A model generated the notes under the pieces. The model did not search any database, had not been told where the DNA came from, and saw nothing but the letters and a program-made list of their open reading frames with translations. From assembly GCA_028280105.1 (NCBI GenBank), contig JANQML010000206.1:1-58461 (forward strand): DNA of 58,461 nucleotides. The letters are read 5' to 3'. Both the position numbers and the translations under genes were made by a program. The DNA comes from Desulfobacula sp. Its GTDB lineage: Bacteria > Desulfobacterota > Desulfobacteria > Desulfobacterales > Desulfobacteraceae. Below, in pieces: positions 8,486 through 16,678 of the stretch (the first letter of the stretch is position 1; each line of letters starts with the position of its first letter).

Positions 8486-8960
8486 TTAAGGACTGATATA
8501 TTTCCATACCAACTCATGGGCCGGCGTGACTTCGAAGATCCGGCCGCCGCTGCCCTCTGTGATCAAGGTGTTTCCGTTGGGAAGACGCTGTGCTGAACTG
8601 ATAAAAGGGCTGTAAAACCGGTTGCTGTCGGTGGGGTGGGCAAACCCAGCTTCCTGTGGGGTCATCTGCCATATGATCTTCAAGGGGGGCGGGATCAAAC
8701 TCGATCACCCCGGAGAAATCTCTCAGTGTATTTTTCGTTCCTGTGGGACTGCCCGGTTTGGGGGCACCGTAACCGGCCCAGCCACCATTGTCGTAAACCA
8801 GGATTTTTCCCTCTCCAGGCAAGCCTTTGGGTATCATATGGGCATGGTGCTGCCCAATGATCCAGCCCAGCTCTCTTTCCGCCGTATCATCATAATACGG
8901 CCCGACTTTCCATATCACTTTCCCGGTCTCCTTGCCGATGATATTGTCGGCTATGAAACA
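8486..8960 (-). pseudogene. Arylsulfotransferase-family gene, tandem 3' fragment with frameshift
   Basis: This stretch encodes the C-terminal third of a second arylsulfotransferase-family protein. Frame one reads KETGKVIWKVGPYYDD, IIGQHHAHMIPKGLPG and GVIEFDP. Frame two continues LKIIWQMTPQE, FISSAQRLPNGNTL and VWKYISP to the stop at 8486. Each block matches the complete neighbour at 8951-10231. The frames switch at a run of six G on the plus strand (8684-8689); removing one base restores a continuous protein. The N-terminal two thirds are absent, and the homology begins just past the stop of the neighbour. This is a decayed partial duplication. The homopolymer could also be a slippage site or a sequencing error, but the missing front shows it is not intact. 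Confidence 0.8.
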
Positions 8961-10231
8961 CCATAACTCTTTTGCCACTCCGGATATCTTGCAGGATTGC
9001 CCGGAACCCATTCCGGCGGGATTCGGTATGCCCGGTAAATTCTTGCCTCATGTCTGCGGCCTTTTGGATTTGAAAATTCCCATACGATCTCTTTTGACCG
9101 GCTGACTTCAAAAAAGTGGCCGTATGCCCCTGCATTGATCAGGGTGTTACCGTTCGGCAACCGCTGGGCAGAACTGATAAAGCGGCTGTAAAAATGTTCT
9201 GTCCCCTGGGCAGCACCGTACTGCCAGACAATATTATAGGTCAGCGGATCAATCTCTATGATCCGTGAATAACCGCGATGGTTTGGAAATTCAGAGGGTG
9301 CGTTACCGCAGTGCTCAGGCAGCCCCCCGTTGTCAAATATGAGGATATTGCCGGCACCGGGCAGGCCGTGCGGAATCATGTGGGCGTGGTGCTGACCGAT
9401 TAGCTGGCCCATCCGGTGTTCTGGAAACTTTTCACCAAAGTGGGGCCCGGCCTTCCACACGATCCTGCCGGTCGGTTTGTCGATAATGGCAATAAAATTG
9501 GCATTCCGGGCGCTGAAAATGATGTTCTCAGGATGAAAGCGGGGATCATTCAGGTCGTCATAAAAACGATTTTTCCCCAGGTATGAAGCGGCATTCAGAT
9601 GCACCCAGTCTGTCCGGTTTTTGTCTGCATCAAAATTGACAGCTTCAAAAAACTGGTTTTTCTGGGCGTCCTTAAATCCATATTCTTCAAAATGGTTTGC
9701 GCAGCGCCACTCGTAACCGGTGAGATGCCCTTTTGCGTCCACCTCATACAGCACATCATCCACCAGGCGTTTGTTACTGATTTCCGGAATATCCCGGTTC
9801 AGATGGGCAAGGACAAGGGTGTTGCCGTTGTCTGCAAAGTCCTGGCCAGGGGCCCAGTACCCGACAGGGTTTCCCTGGCGCTGGAAATCATGATGCTGCC
9901 TGGACATCATCGTTCCGGAACCGTCATCGTCATAGGCTGAAAAGGACCAGATCTCATTGCCCTGCCAATCCAGCTCAACCAATTCGATATTGTCGTGCCA
10001 GGGGGCAAATTTTTTAGAATCTTCCGGGGCAGGATCTGCGATCAAAGGATCTTTACCTATCCTGTCCTTTTTAGCCCCGATCAGGTTCCCGTTTGAAAGC
10101 ATCTTCACGGGCATACCGCCGATTGGCCAGGTGTGGACCCTGTTGCCGTCCATGTCCACAAGATAGGTGTTTTTGTCTTGCCCCATGCCTGCGTAAAGGG
10201 TGTAGCCTGTGCATGCGTTGTCCGTTGTCAT
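8951..10231 (-). CDS. Arylsulfotransferase-family (ASST) beta-propeller protein
   Basis: The 426-residue protein belongs to the arylsulfotransferase family. Members with known activity move sulfate between phenolic esters without PAPS, using a catalytic histidine in a six-bladed propeller. Visible blades carry repeats such as LPNGNTL and IVWQYG, and the conserved GQHHAHMIPHGLPG stretch lies near residue 290. E. coli AssT is periplasmic, but no signal peptide is seen here, so this one is probably cytoplasmic. It starts four bases after tctA of the second transporter set and has no good SD, which suggests translational coupling. The context of an alkylsulfatase-like gene and a sulfonate-type lyase supports a role in organosulfate turnover. 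Sulfotransfer activity itself is not proven by family membership. Confidence 0.75.
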   Translation of the reverse strand: MTTDNACTGYTLYAGMGQDKNTYLVDMDGNRVHTWPIGGMPVKMLSNGNLIGAKKDRIGKDPLIADPAPEDSKKFAPWHDNIELVELDWQGNEIWSFSAYDDDGSGTMMSRQHHDFQRQGNPVGYWAPGQDFADNGNTLVLAHLNRDIPEISNKRLVDDVLYEVDAKGHLTGYEWRCANHFEEYGFKDAQKNQFFEAVNFDADKNRTDWVHLNAASYLGKNRFYDDLNDPRFHPENIIFSARNANFIAIIDKPTGRIVWKAGPHFGEKFPEHRMGQLIGQHHAHMIPHGLPGAGNILIFDNGGLPEHCGNAPSEFPNHRGYSRIIEIDPLTYNIVWQYGAAQGTEHFYSRFISSAQRLPNGNTLINAGAYGHFFEVSRSKEIVWEFSNPKGRRHEARIYRAYRIPPEWVPGNPARYPEWQKSYGVS

Positions 10232-10235
10232 ATTT

Positions 10236-11816
10236 TTATTCTTTTTTTTTACCTGTAAACCCGATGATCACGGCTACGGAAAGCACCATGAAGACCGTGG
10301 ATGTCATACTGCTGAATAAGAACCATTTATCCCCGCCTGTGGCGGAAAATGCCTGGCGGGCCGTCTCTTCCAGTCTGCCGGCCAGAATAAAGGCAATGAC
10401 AAAGGGCAGGGGTGAAATCCCGAGACGCCGGAAAAAATAGCCTAAAATGCCGGCTCCTATGGTAAACAGAATCGCTTCCATGGATGTCTGCTCCACATAG
10501 ATGGCGGTCAGGGTCACCAGCAGCACGATGGGCATCAGGATATGCTTTGGAACGCGTGCCATGACACCCATGCTGCGCATAAAAAAACCGCCGATGGTCC
10601 AGTTCAGCAGGTTGGCCAGTACCATGATGGTAAACAGCCCAAATGCGATCACCAGTTCCGGGTTAACACTTTCGGTTGTAAATCTGAATACAGAAGGCCC
10701 TGGATTGAATCCGCCTATACTCTCTGCCGCCAGAATCAGGAAAACAGCTGCCGCATTGCCCGGTATGCCAAGGGAGAGCACCGGAATCAGATTTGAGCCG
10801 GAAACCGCTGAATTTGCTGCTTCTGTTGATGCAACACCCTGGGCCACCCCCTTGCCGAATTCCGGTTCATCTGCTGATTTCTTCCTTTTATGCATTTTTT
10901 TACCCGCCGCATACCCCAATGTGGCGGCAAGGGTAGAGCCGATGCCGGGCAGGGTGCCGATGATGGTGCCCACCAGGGCGGAATTACCGATATAGGGTGC
11001 CAGTTTCCGAATCTCCGCCCATGTAAGACGGCTACTCATCTTTGATTTTTTCACCTGCATGCTTTTACTGCCGCCTGCCCGCCACAGGTCTTCCATGCTT
11101 TTAAACACCTCTCCCAAAATCAGGACGCCGAGGATGACGGTGGACATGGAAAAACCGGAAGCTATGGATGACAACCCCAGGGTTAAACGGGGATGGAAAT
11201 CCTCTCCTGTTCCGATGTAGGCCACCAGCATCCCCAGGGCCATGCTCATCAGGCTTTTTGAAACCGATTTTCCGACCACAGCGGAAATAAAGGAGAGGGA
11301 GAGAATGATGAGCGCGGTTTTTTCGGGCAAATCCAGGTAGGCCTCCACCAGAATGGCCAGAAAGGGGGCACAGGTAAACAGCACCATGTCAGAGACGGTG
11401 TCACCGCTTACCGAGGCAAAGTGGGCCACCCGCAACGCTTTTTTGGATTCCCCGTTCCGGGTCATGGGATAGCCGTCTAGAGTGGTCAGATATGCATCCG
11501 GAGTACCTGGCGTATTAAAGAGAATGGCAGGGACCGCGCCCCCTATTGTGGCACCCTTCATCACACCGAGGAGGAATCCCATCACCGGCAGAAGTGCACT
11601 TTCATTGTACCCGAATGCCGAGATCAGGATTGGCAGCGAGATGGCCATGGCCATGGGACCGGCAAGCCCGGGTGTGGATCCGACAACAATACCCAGCAGC
11701 AGGCCTGAAAGCACCATCACGGGCGTTATGGGGATCCCGATACCAAAAATTTCAAACAGGACCGGCCCCTGGAAGACGGCCAGTACGCCGGACCAGACAT
11801 ATCCCGGTACATCCAT
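10236..11816 (-). CDS. tctA: Second tripartite tricarboxylate transporter, large membrane subunit
   Basis: The 526-residue TctA homologue has about 12 membrane spans and the signatures GTLPGIGSTLAATLGYAAGK near residue 290 and LSLGIPGNAAAVF near 345. Its sequence is clearly different from TctA at 5120-6622, so this is not a recent duplication. The start overlaps the tctB stop (TGATG), showing translational coupling. With the two genes upstream it forms a complete importer. It is embedded between the metallo-beta-lactamase gene and the arylsulfotransferase gene, so its cargo is probably the substrate or product of those enzymes. Confidence 0.92.
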   Translation of the reverse strand: MDVPGYVWSGVLAVFQGPVLFEIFGIGIPITPVMVLSGLLLGIVVGSTPGLAGPMAMAISLPILISAFGYNESALLPVMGFLLGVMKGATIGGAVPAILFNTPGTPDAYLTTLDGYPMTRNGESKKALRVAHFASVSGDTVSDMVLFTCAPFLAILVEAYLDLPEKTALIILSLSFISAVVGKSVSKSLMSMALGMLVAYIGTGEDFHPRLTLGLSSIASGFSMSTVILGVLILGEVFKSMEDLWRAGGSKSMQVKKSKMSSRLTWAEIRKLAPYIGNSALVGTIIGTLPGIGSTLAATLGYAAGKKMHKRKKSADEPEFGKGVAQGVASTEAANSAVSGSNLIPVLSLGIPGNAAAVFLILAAESIGGFNPGPSVFRFTTESVNPELVIAFGLFTIMVLANLLNWTIGGFFMRSMGVMARVPKHILMPIVLLVTLTAIYVEQTSMEAILFTIGAGILGYFFRRLGISPLPFVIAFILAGRLEETARQAFSATGGDKWFLFSSMTSTVFMVLSVAVIIGFTGKKKE

Positions 11817-12379
11817 CAGATATCTCCGTTCGGCGGCAGCAGCAGGTTTTCAAAGGGCAGGTCGTAAATCAGCATGATCGCCGCCACAGCCAGGATACTG
11901 AGAATGAAGATTCTCCACCGCATCTGCTTTTCCATCAGGCTGATGAGGCTGAAAATCATAAATCCGCCGCCCAGAAAAAACCCGGTGTATTTCCAGGGTA
12001 TGGTGGCCCGAAGGCTGCGGTAGTCTGCGGCAAAGAACTGGGCGGAAAACGGGCCGGCCCAGCGCATGATTGCCAGGGATATGGCCAGCAGGATCAGCGT
12101 CAGAGCCAAAAATTTCATGCCTGTCCAGTTAAGGTTAAAATTGATGCGGCCCTGGAATCTGAACGATTGAAACATCGTCAGCAAGCCGCCGAGGATTAAA
12201 AAACCGGCTGCCAGAGTGGGAGCCATGGCATCGCCGATCTTGATCTGCCCCCTCACCTTTTCCACAAGACCGGTGTCAACGTCCAGAGGAATCCACACAA
12301 AAAGAATCACACAGCCGGCAATGATACCGCCAAGACCCAGGTAAAAATCTGAATTAAAGCGACGTGCTGGCAAACGCAT
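11816..12379 (-). CDS. tctB: Second tripartite tricarboxylate transporter, small membrane subunit
   Basis: The 187-residue protein has four membrane segments in the TctB pattern (about residues 12-30, 50-65, 85-105 and a double hydrophobic stretch at 130-175). It lies between tctC and tctA of the second set. The start is ambiguous. The ATG at 12379 directly abuts the SD GGGAGG with no spacer. A TTG two codons later (12373) has the proper five-base spacing and may be the real start. Identification rests on topology and gene order. Confidence 0.85.
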   Translation of the reverse strand: MRLPARRFNSDFYLGLGGIIAGCVILFVWIPLDVDTGLVEKVRGQIKIGDAMAPTLAAGFLILGGLLTMFQSFRFQGRINFNLNWTGMKFLALTLILLAISLAIMRWAGPFSAQFFAADYRSLRATIPWKYTGFFLGGGFMIFSLISLMEKQMRWRIFILSILAVAAIMLIYDLPFENLLLPPNGDI

Positions 12380-12388
12380 CCTCCCTTG

Positions 12389-13354
12389 TTAATCCATTAC
12401 CGCCTTCAGCAGCTGTTCTGCGCTTTTGTACTGCTGCTCCAGAAAATGATCCAGGTCATCTCCCGTGATCACAGATGCACCGCCGAATGCCTTTTGAATA
12501 AAACCACCCGGTTTGCTGGACGGGTCATTGACAATCTCTGCAATGATCTTGCTCAGTTCCTGCCGGGCCTGGGCAGGCAGGCCCGCAGGTGCGGCAAACA
12601 TGAAATATCCGTCCGCATCGAACTGCACACCCAGATCTTTCATAACCGGTGCTTCAGGGGTCTGTTTCAACGGCCTTGACAGCCCGGACGCCAGGTTGAC
12701 CATATCTCCTGATGCAACAGACCTAGCCTGGATACCGGCAACAAATCCAACATCGATATCACCGGCATTCAGACTGTTCATGACACCCTTTCCACCTTTG
12801 GTCATCACTATATTGAACTCAACGCCATTGTTCCTTGCCAGCAGATATGCCAGATCTGCCAGTTTCTGAGACATGGCACCGAAACGGATCTGTCGGCCGC
12901 TCTTTGCCGCTGCGATCACGTCATGAAAGGTTTTCCAGCCCTGGCTGTATTTTGCAACGATCCCCATCTCAAATGCAGCTGTGGTTACCAATGGTGTAAA
13001 ATCATCCAGTTCAAGGCCTGTTTTTTTGGAAACCACAAGATTATATCCAAATGTTTCGGAAACAAACATACCGATCACCGTACCGTCATTGGGTGATTTT
13101 TTGATTGCATTGGCCAGGTTTATGCCCCCTTTGCCCATCACCTGTGAGGGGATGATTTTCCAGCCGTGTCTGGCCTGCAGTTCCTCGGCAATCAGACGTG
13201 CCTGGGTATCTGCCCCGCCGCCTGCTTTAAAACCAATCATGAGTTTTATCGGCCCCCCGGGATTCCATCCTGCATATGCACTATTGCCAGACAACATGCC
13301 TGCGATCAACATGATCAGTATTGCTATGGTTTTAAATAAATCGCTTCTAAACAT
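12389..13354 (-). CDS. tctC: Second tripartite tricarboxylate transporter, periplasmic binding protein
   Basis: The 321-residue TctC/Bug-type protein has a signal peptide (residues 1 to about 28, ending NSAYAG) and the family start PIKLMIGFKAGGGADTQARL. It recognises a carboxylate outside the membrane for the TctAB pair downstream. The SD AAGGAG lies nine bases before the ATG. A 138-base gap separates it from the metallo-beta-lactamase gene upstream; no clear terminator or strong promoter is seen there, so it may be co-transcribed. It is only distantly similar to the binder at 7164-8120, which suggests a different ligand. Confidence 0.92.
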   Translation of the reverse strand: MFRSDLFKTIAILIMLIAGMLSGNSAYAGWNPGGPIKLMIGFKAGGGADTQARLIAEELQARHGWKIIPSQVMGKGGINLANAIKKSPNDGTVIGMFVSETFGYNLVVSKKTGLELDDFTPLVTTAAFEMGIVAKYSQGWKTFHDVIAAAKSGRQIRFGAMSQKLADLAYLLARNNGVEFNIVMTKGGKGVMNSLNAGDIDVGFVAGIQARSVASGDMVNLASGLSRPLKQTPEAPVMKDLGVQFDADGYFMFAAPAGLPAQARQELSKIIAEIVNDPSSKPGGFIQKAFGGASVITGDDLDHFLEQQYKSAEQLLKAVMD

Positions 13355-13492
13355 ACCCGGGTCTCCTTTGTCTCTAAGTTGTTAAGATATCAGACCGATT
13401 TTTACACTTATATAAAAATCACGCTTTATTGTCCTTTCAGGTAGAGCCTGTCATCTCTGTTTCGGGTTTGAATCGGCAAATCCTACTCCTTA

Positions 13493-14791
13493 TCAAGCCG
13501 TGGCTTGTGCTTCTAAGCGCTCCAGGTTGGAGACGGCTCTTCGTACCGCCTGATTCCACGTGCCCCGGGCCTGCATATTAAATTCCTTTTCAGCCCGTTC
13601 CTTGAACAGCATGCCATACTGCTCCCAGGCCTCCTGGTTATCCGGATCTGATTCTATCAGCCACTCGGACAGCTGACAGGCCAGCTCAACCTGGCCCTTT
13701 TCCATTAGATGATGCACGCGCTCCAGTATCGGCGCAGATCCGCCGGCAAGCGCCACCATCTCTTTTGCTATGTCGGCATAATCCGGGGGAAAGAGTTCTG
13801 CAGGCCGGCCTGAATAGTAACCTGCATACCGCTTGAAAATACCTTTGGCGATAAAAGTGGGATGGCCATAGAGGGGCGGCAGCCATTTGGAATTGAGTAA
13901 ATCCTCCGGCATTTCAAGGGTATTGACGGTCTCTTCCAGAATCATGCCCTTATTGAGGCATGCAACCACATGATCCTGAATCGTGCGTAAATAGCGGGCC
14001 GATGTCAGCAGGCAGGTTTTAATCTCCTCTTTTCCATAAATAACAGGCCCATGACCCGGACAGAGCACATCTGCTCCCTGGACAGCCATCTCTTCCAGGG
14101 CCTGTGCGTTCTCCAGGGCAAACCGCTGCATTTTGTAAGGGTTGCCTACGTTGGGTGCGGTCCATTGAAACAGATCACCGCAGCAAAGCACCTTGCGTTC
14201 CGGATTGTAAACCCAGATGGAATCTTCTGTATGGCCGTTCCCATAGACGATCAAAAAACTCTGATCCTTAACGGTGACTTCAAGCCGGTCCATGAACTCT
14301 ACATTGGCATAAACAAATTCCTCTTTCAGCTTCATGTCAAACTGAAATTGTTTTTTGTCGGTGCCGCTGCGATGGCCTTCCATCATTTTATTTTTATCGA
14401 TCCGGTCACGAAGATTTTTATGGGCAATCACCTTGGGGTGCCCAAATCCACGGTCCAGGTTGTCCCGGACATAGTGCCAGGTCCCCAGGCAATGGTCGAT
14501 ATGACCGTGTGTGATCGCTATTGAATCAATGGGCAGTTTTGTTATCTTTCGCATCTGTTCAATCACTTCAGGCGCTTTAAAACCGATATTGGCATCCACC
14601 TGCATCAGCCGGTCTTCACAGATAAATGTGATGGAATGGGCCAGGCTGTAAAAATGCCATACCCCCGGGGCCACCTCCTCATGAGGACCGATGTAGAAAT
14701 AGGCAGCCTCCTCTTTGGTCAGCCCCTGGTGCTGGCCGTATTGCAGCACAATTGAGTTGAGATGGTCGTTAAGTCTGTCTTTTATCGTCAT
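13493..14791 (-). CDS. Metallo-beta-lactamase-fold hydrolase with alkylsulfatase-type dimerisation domain
   Basis: The 432-residue protein has an N-terminal metallo-beta-lactamase domain (about residues 40-250). It carries the zinc motif THGHIDH near residue 94, GHTEDS near 187, the bridging aspartate in CCGDLF near 204 and CPGHGP near 245. The C-terminal part (about 300-420), with YAGYYSGRPAELFPP and LSEWLIESDPDNQEAWEQY, matches the dimerisation region of SdsA1-type alkylsulfatases. Those enzymes hydrolyse sulfate esters. The usual sterol-carrier-like third domain is absent. It has no signal peptide. The gene lies 40 bases after the ComA-like gene, with a good SD (GGGAG), and near arylsulfotransferase genes. 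Sulfate-ester hydrolysis is the best guess, but a different ester or thioester is possible. Confidence 0.75.
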   Translation of the reverse strand: MTIKDRLNDHLNSIVLQYGQHQGLTKEEAAYFYIGPHEEVAPGVWHFYSLAHSITFICEDRLMQVDANIGFKAPEVIEQMRKITKLPIDSIAITHGHIDHCLGTWHYVRDNLDRGFGHPKVIAHKNLRDRIDKNKMMEGHRSGTDKKQFQFDMKLKEEFVYANVEFMDRLEVTVKDQSFLIVYGNGHTEDSIWVYNPERKVLCCGDLFQWTAPNVGNPYKMQRFALENAQALEEMAVQGADVLCPGHGPVIYGKEEIKTCLLTSARYLRTIQDHVVACLNKGMILEETVNTLEMPEDLLNSKWLPPLYGHPTFIAKGIFKRYAGYYSGRPAELFPPDYADIAKEMVALAGGSAPILERVHHLMEKGQVELACQLSEWLIESDPDNQEAWEQYGMLFKERAEKEFNMQARGTWNQAVRRAVSNLERLEAQATA

Positions 14792-14831
14792 ATTATTTAT
14801 CTCCCGCTAGCTGGATCTATTATTCGTTTTA

Positions 14832-15674
14832 TCATACATCATCCCCGGGTGAGGATATCCCGGCCAGGCGATAGGCACCTTGGGGATGTGATGTGTCACC
14901 GGCCATACCGCGCCGGGCAATCTCGGTAAAATAGATTTCATCCCATTCCACATTGGCCAGGTTGACCTGTGTCCCGAACTGCTTGATCAGCCAGGTGCAC
15001 ACCCGGTGTTTATAATCCCGGGTGACGTCCGGCAGTACCTGTACCGGAAGTTCAAACATGAGTTTTGACAAAGAGACCCGTTTGATCAAAGCCTCGATTA
15101 CATCCTGCCGTATCTCCCCGTGGAACAGCTCATGGGCTTCCAGCAGTACCAGCTGAGCTCCTGCCTCAATACAATTTTCAACATCAGCGATCAGTTCATC
15201 CTGTGACAGGGTGCCCTCTTTGCGGCCGACTTCACCCATGACCTTTAAATTGAACCGGTCTGTCGCCGTCCGAATCGCCTGCTTTTTCTCCAAAGGACTT
15301 AATGCCAGCAAATTGTCTGACACTTCAATAGCCGAGAAACCAATCCGTTCGGCCTCTTCCAGGAACTTTTCATAGTTGCCCTGTGCTATTGCCAGCTCGG
15401 TAAACAGGCCGCCGGGGAAGGATGGGATATGATTCGATGCATAGGCACCTATTTTTTTCTCAAGCAGGTTTGCGGGCATGATGCGGGGAATGCCGGCGGC
15501 AATTTTTGCTTCGTCGATATAGATCCCCTGACTTTCAATGCAGTCCTTTTGGAGCCCCAATGGCAGACCCCAGTCAATCATCATGGTCAGTCCCTGTGCG
15601 CGCGGTTTCTCCTGGCGGTTCGGAATGGGGATCCGATCAAATGCGAAACGGTTTTCAGATATGGGTTCCATCAT
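14832..15674 (-). CDS. Phosphosulfolactate synthase-like (ComA family) TIM-barrel enzyme
   Basis: The 280-residue protein matches the ComA family: GLTMMIDWGLPLG near residue 30, FPGGLFTELA near 90, VMGEVGRKEG near 145, and the strong VNLANVEWDEI and RRGMAGDT motifs near 240-260. ComA joins sulfite to phosphoenolpyruvate in methanogen coenzyme M synthesis. A bacterial sulfate reducer is not expected to make coenzyme M. Two loops usually reading like ESGK and EAPQKSQQ are replaced by HELFHGE and a longer ELPVQVLPDVTR stretch, so the substrate probably differs. Running the reaction backwards would release sulfite from a sulfonate, which suits the neighbours. That is inference. The start is set by AAGGAG four bases before ATG ATG; an upstream extension lacks family similarity. 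Confidence 0.75.
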   Translation of the reverse strand: MMEPISENRFAFDRIPIPNRQEKPRAQGLTMMIDWGLPLGLQKDCIESQGIYIDEAKIAAGIPRIMPANLLEKKIGAYASNHIPSFPGGLFTELAIAQGNYEKFLEEAERIGFSAIEVSDNLLALSPLEKKQAIRTATDRFNLKVMGEVGRKEGTLSQDELIADVENCIEAGAQLVLLEAHELFHGEIRQDVIEALIKRVSLSKLMFELPVQVLPDVTRDYKHRVCTWLIKQFGTQVNLANVEWDEIYFTEIARRGMAGDTSHPQGAYRLAGISSPGDDV

Positions 15675-15720
15675 AAAGCTCCTTTGTTTCTGTTTCTGAA
15701 AAAGTCGAATAGGTTCATTA

Positions 15721-16065
15721 TTACACCCCTGGTTGAAACCGTTTTTCACAAAAGAATTCAATCAGCAGCGAATCTGCCAAAGCATTGCCTTTGTGCGGCA
15801 CATCTTCAGGTATAAACCAAAACGTGGGACCGACTCTTTCCTGAATATCATTGCCCATGGTGAATTCAAGACGACCGGACAACAGAACTGCAAATGAATC
15901 TTTGTGTGTATGCAGCGGTATCTGCTGTCCTTTTGGGATGGTGTGGAAAACCGCCTGACCCTGCGGGGCATCCAGAAGGTTGCTGTTTCCTTCAACACCC
16001 GGGGGCAGGGTAATCTTGGGAAATTGATAAATAAAATCCGGAAATTGAGCCTTCATTTTTTGCAC
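15721..16065 (-). CDS. Small cupin-domain protein
   Basis: The 114-residue protein is a single cupin. Motif 1 is seen as HTIPKGQQIPLHTHKDSFAV with the metal histidines, followed by LSGRLEF, and motif 2 around FWFIPEDVPHKG. Such small cupins bind a metal and act as isomerases, lyases or ligand sensors; function cannot be assigned. The GTG at 16065 is preferred because GAAGGAG lies at good spacing before it; an ATG three codons later is spaced too far. It is the first gene of the transcript running through the ComA-like and metallo-beta-lactamase genes, which suggests a part in the same pathway. Confidence 0.7.
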   Translation of the reverse strand: MQKMKAQFPDFIYQFPKITLPPGVEGNSNLLDAPQGQAVFHTIPKGQQIPLHTHKDSFAVLLSGRLEFTMGNDIQERVGPTFWFIPEDVPHKGNALADSLLIEFFCEKRFQPGV

Positions 16066-16678
16066 TTGGGTTTCTCCTTCAGCTATATTTCATTTAAAAT
16101 ACCGGTCTTTTTTAATTCACCCTAAGATTGCATAAATAAAGATGAGGTTCTTAATGAATAAAGGTTATAATTAAGTTATCAAGACAAAAAGCAACTCCAT
16201 TCAGAAGGGCGCCTCAAGTGAAGCCAGTAAAGCACATATTTATACTAAATTCCATAAAATTTTCTAGATAAACTTTGAGGAGAGAAAGCTAAAATCATTC
16301 GCCTGCATCCTTAATTTTTCCGATGCTGTTCAAGCGGTTGGGTTAAAAAACAAATTGAAACGAAGTTTCTCCCACACTGACCTAAATGATGGCACACAAT
16401 TTTTCTCAAAAGATGCAAATGCCTTCGTCCCCGGCCTCCGGAAGGGCAAAGCCTAAGCGCCCATCGGCATGGCGATTTCAGATGCAGGATACGATCAGTC
16501 ACCGGCTCCTTCAAAGAGCCGGTCGTTTTACCAGGCCGGGCAGTAAGCCCACCCTGATAATGAACTCGAACCCGGCTGTGAAAAAGGATTTACTACATTT
16601 CCTTGAAACCATGCAAAAGTCGGCCTGATAAACAAAAACGTCTCCAACAATTTTTCAAAACGTTGGGCACTCCCTCTA
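16066..16678. other. 613-base intergenic region without a recognisable gene
   Basis: The part next to the cupin gene (16081-16200) is AT-rich and may carry its promoter; TATAAC occurs on the minus strand near 16170, without a convincing -35. At 16501-16523 the hairpin ACCGGCTC/GAGCCGGT with a seven-base loop is followed by CGTTTT, a weak plus-strand terminator-like element. Short frames on both strands between 16290 and 16630 resemble nothing I recognise and lack ribosome sites. The higher GC of 16400-16600 suggests remains of former coding DNA. Confidence 0.4.

Noticed and set aside
16292..16628. Short frames between the cupin and arylsulfotransferase genes as a transposase remnant
   Set aside because: No transposase motif, start codon with ribosome site or terminal inverted repeat could be seen; left as unassigned intergenic DNA.
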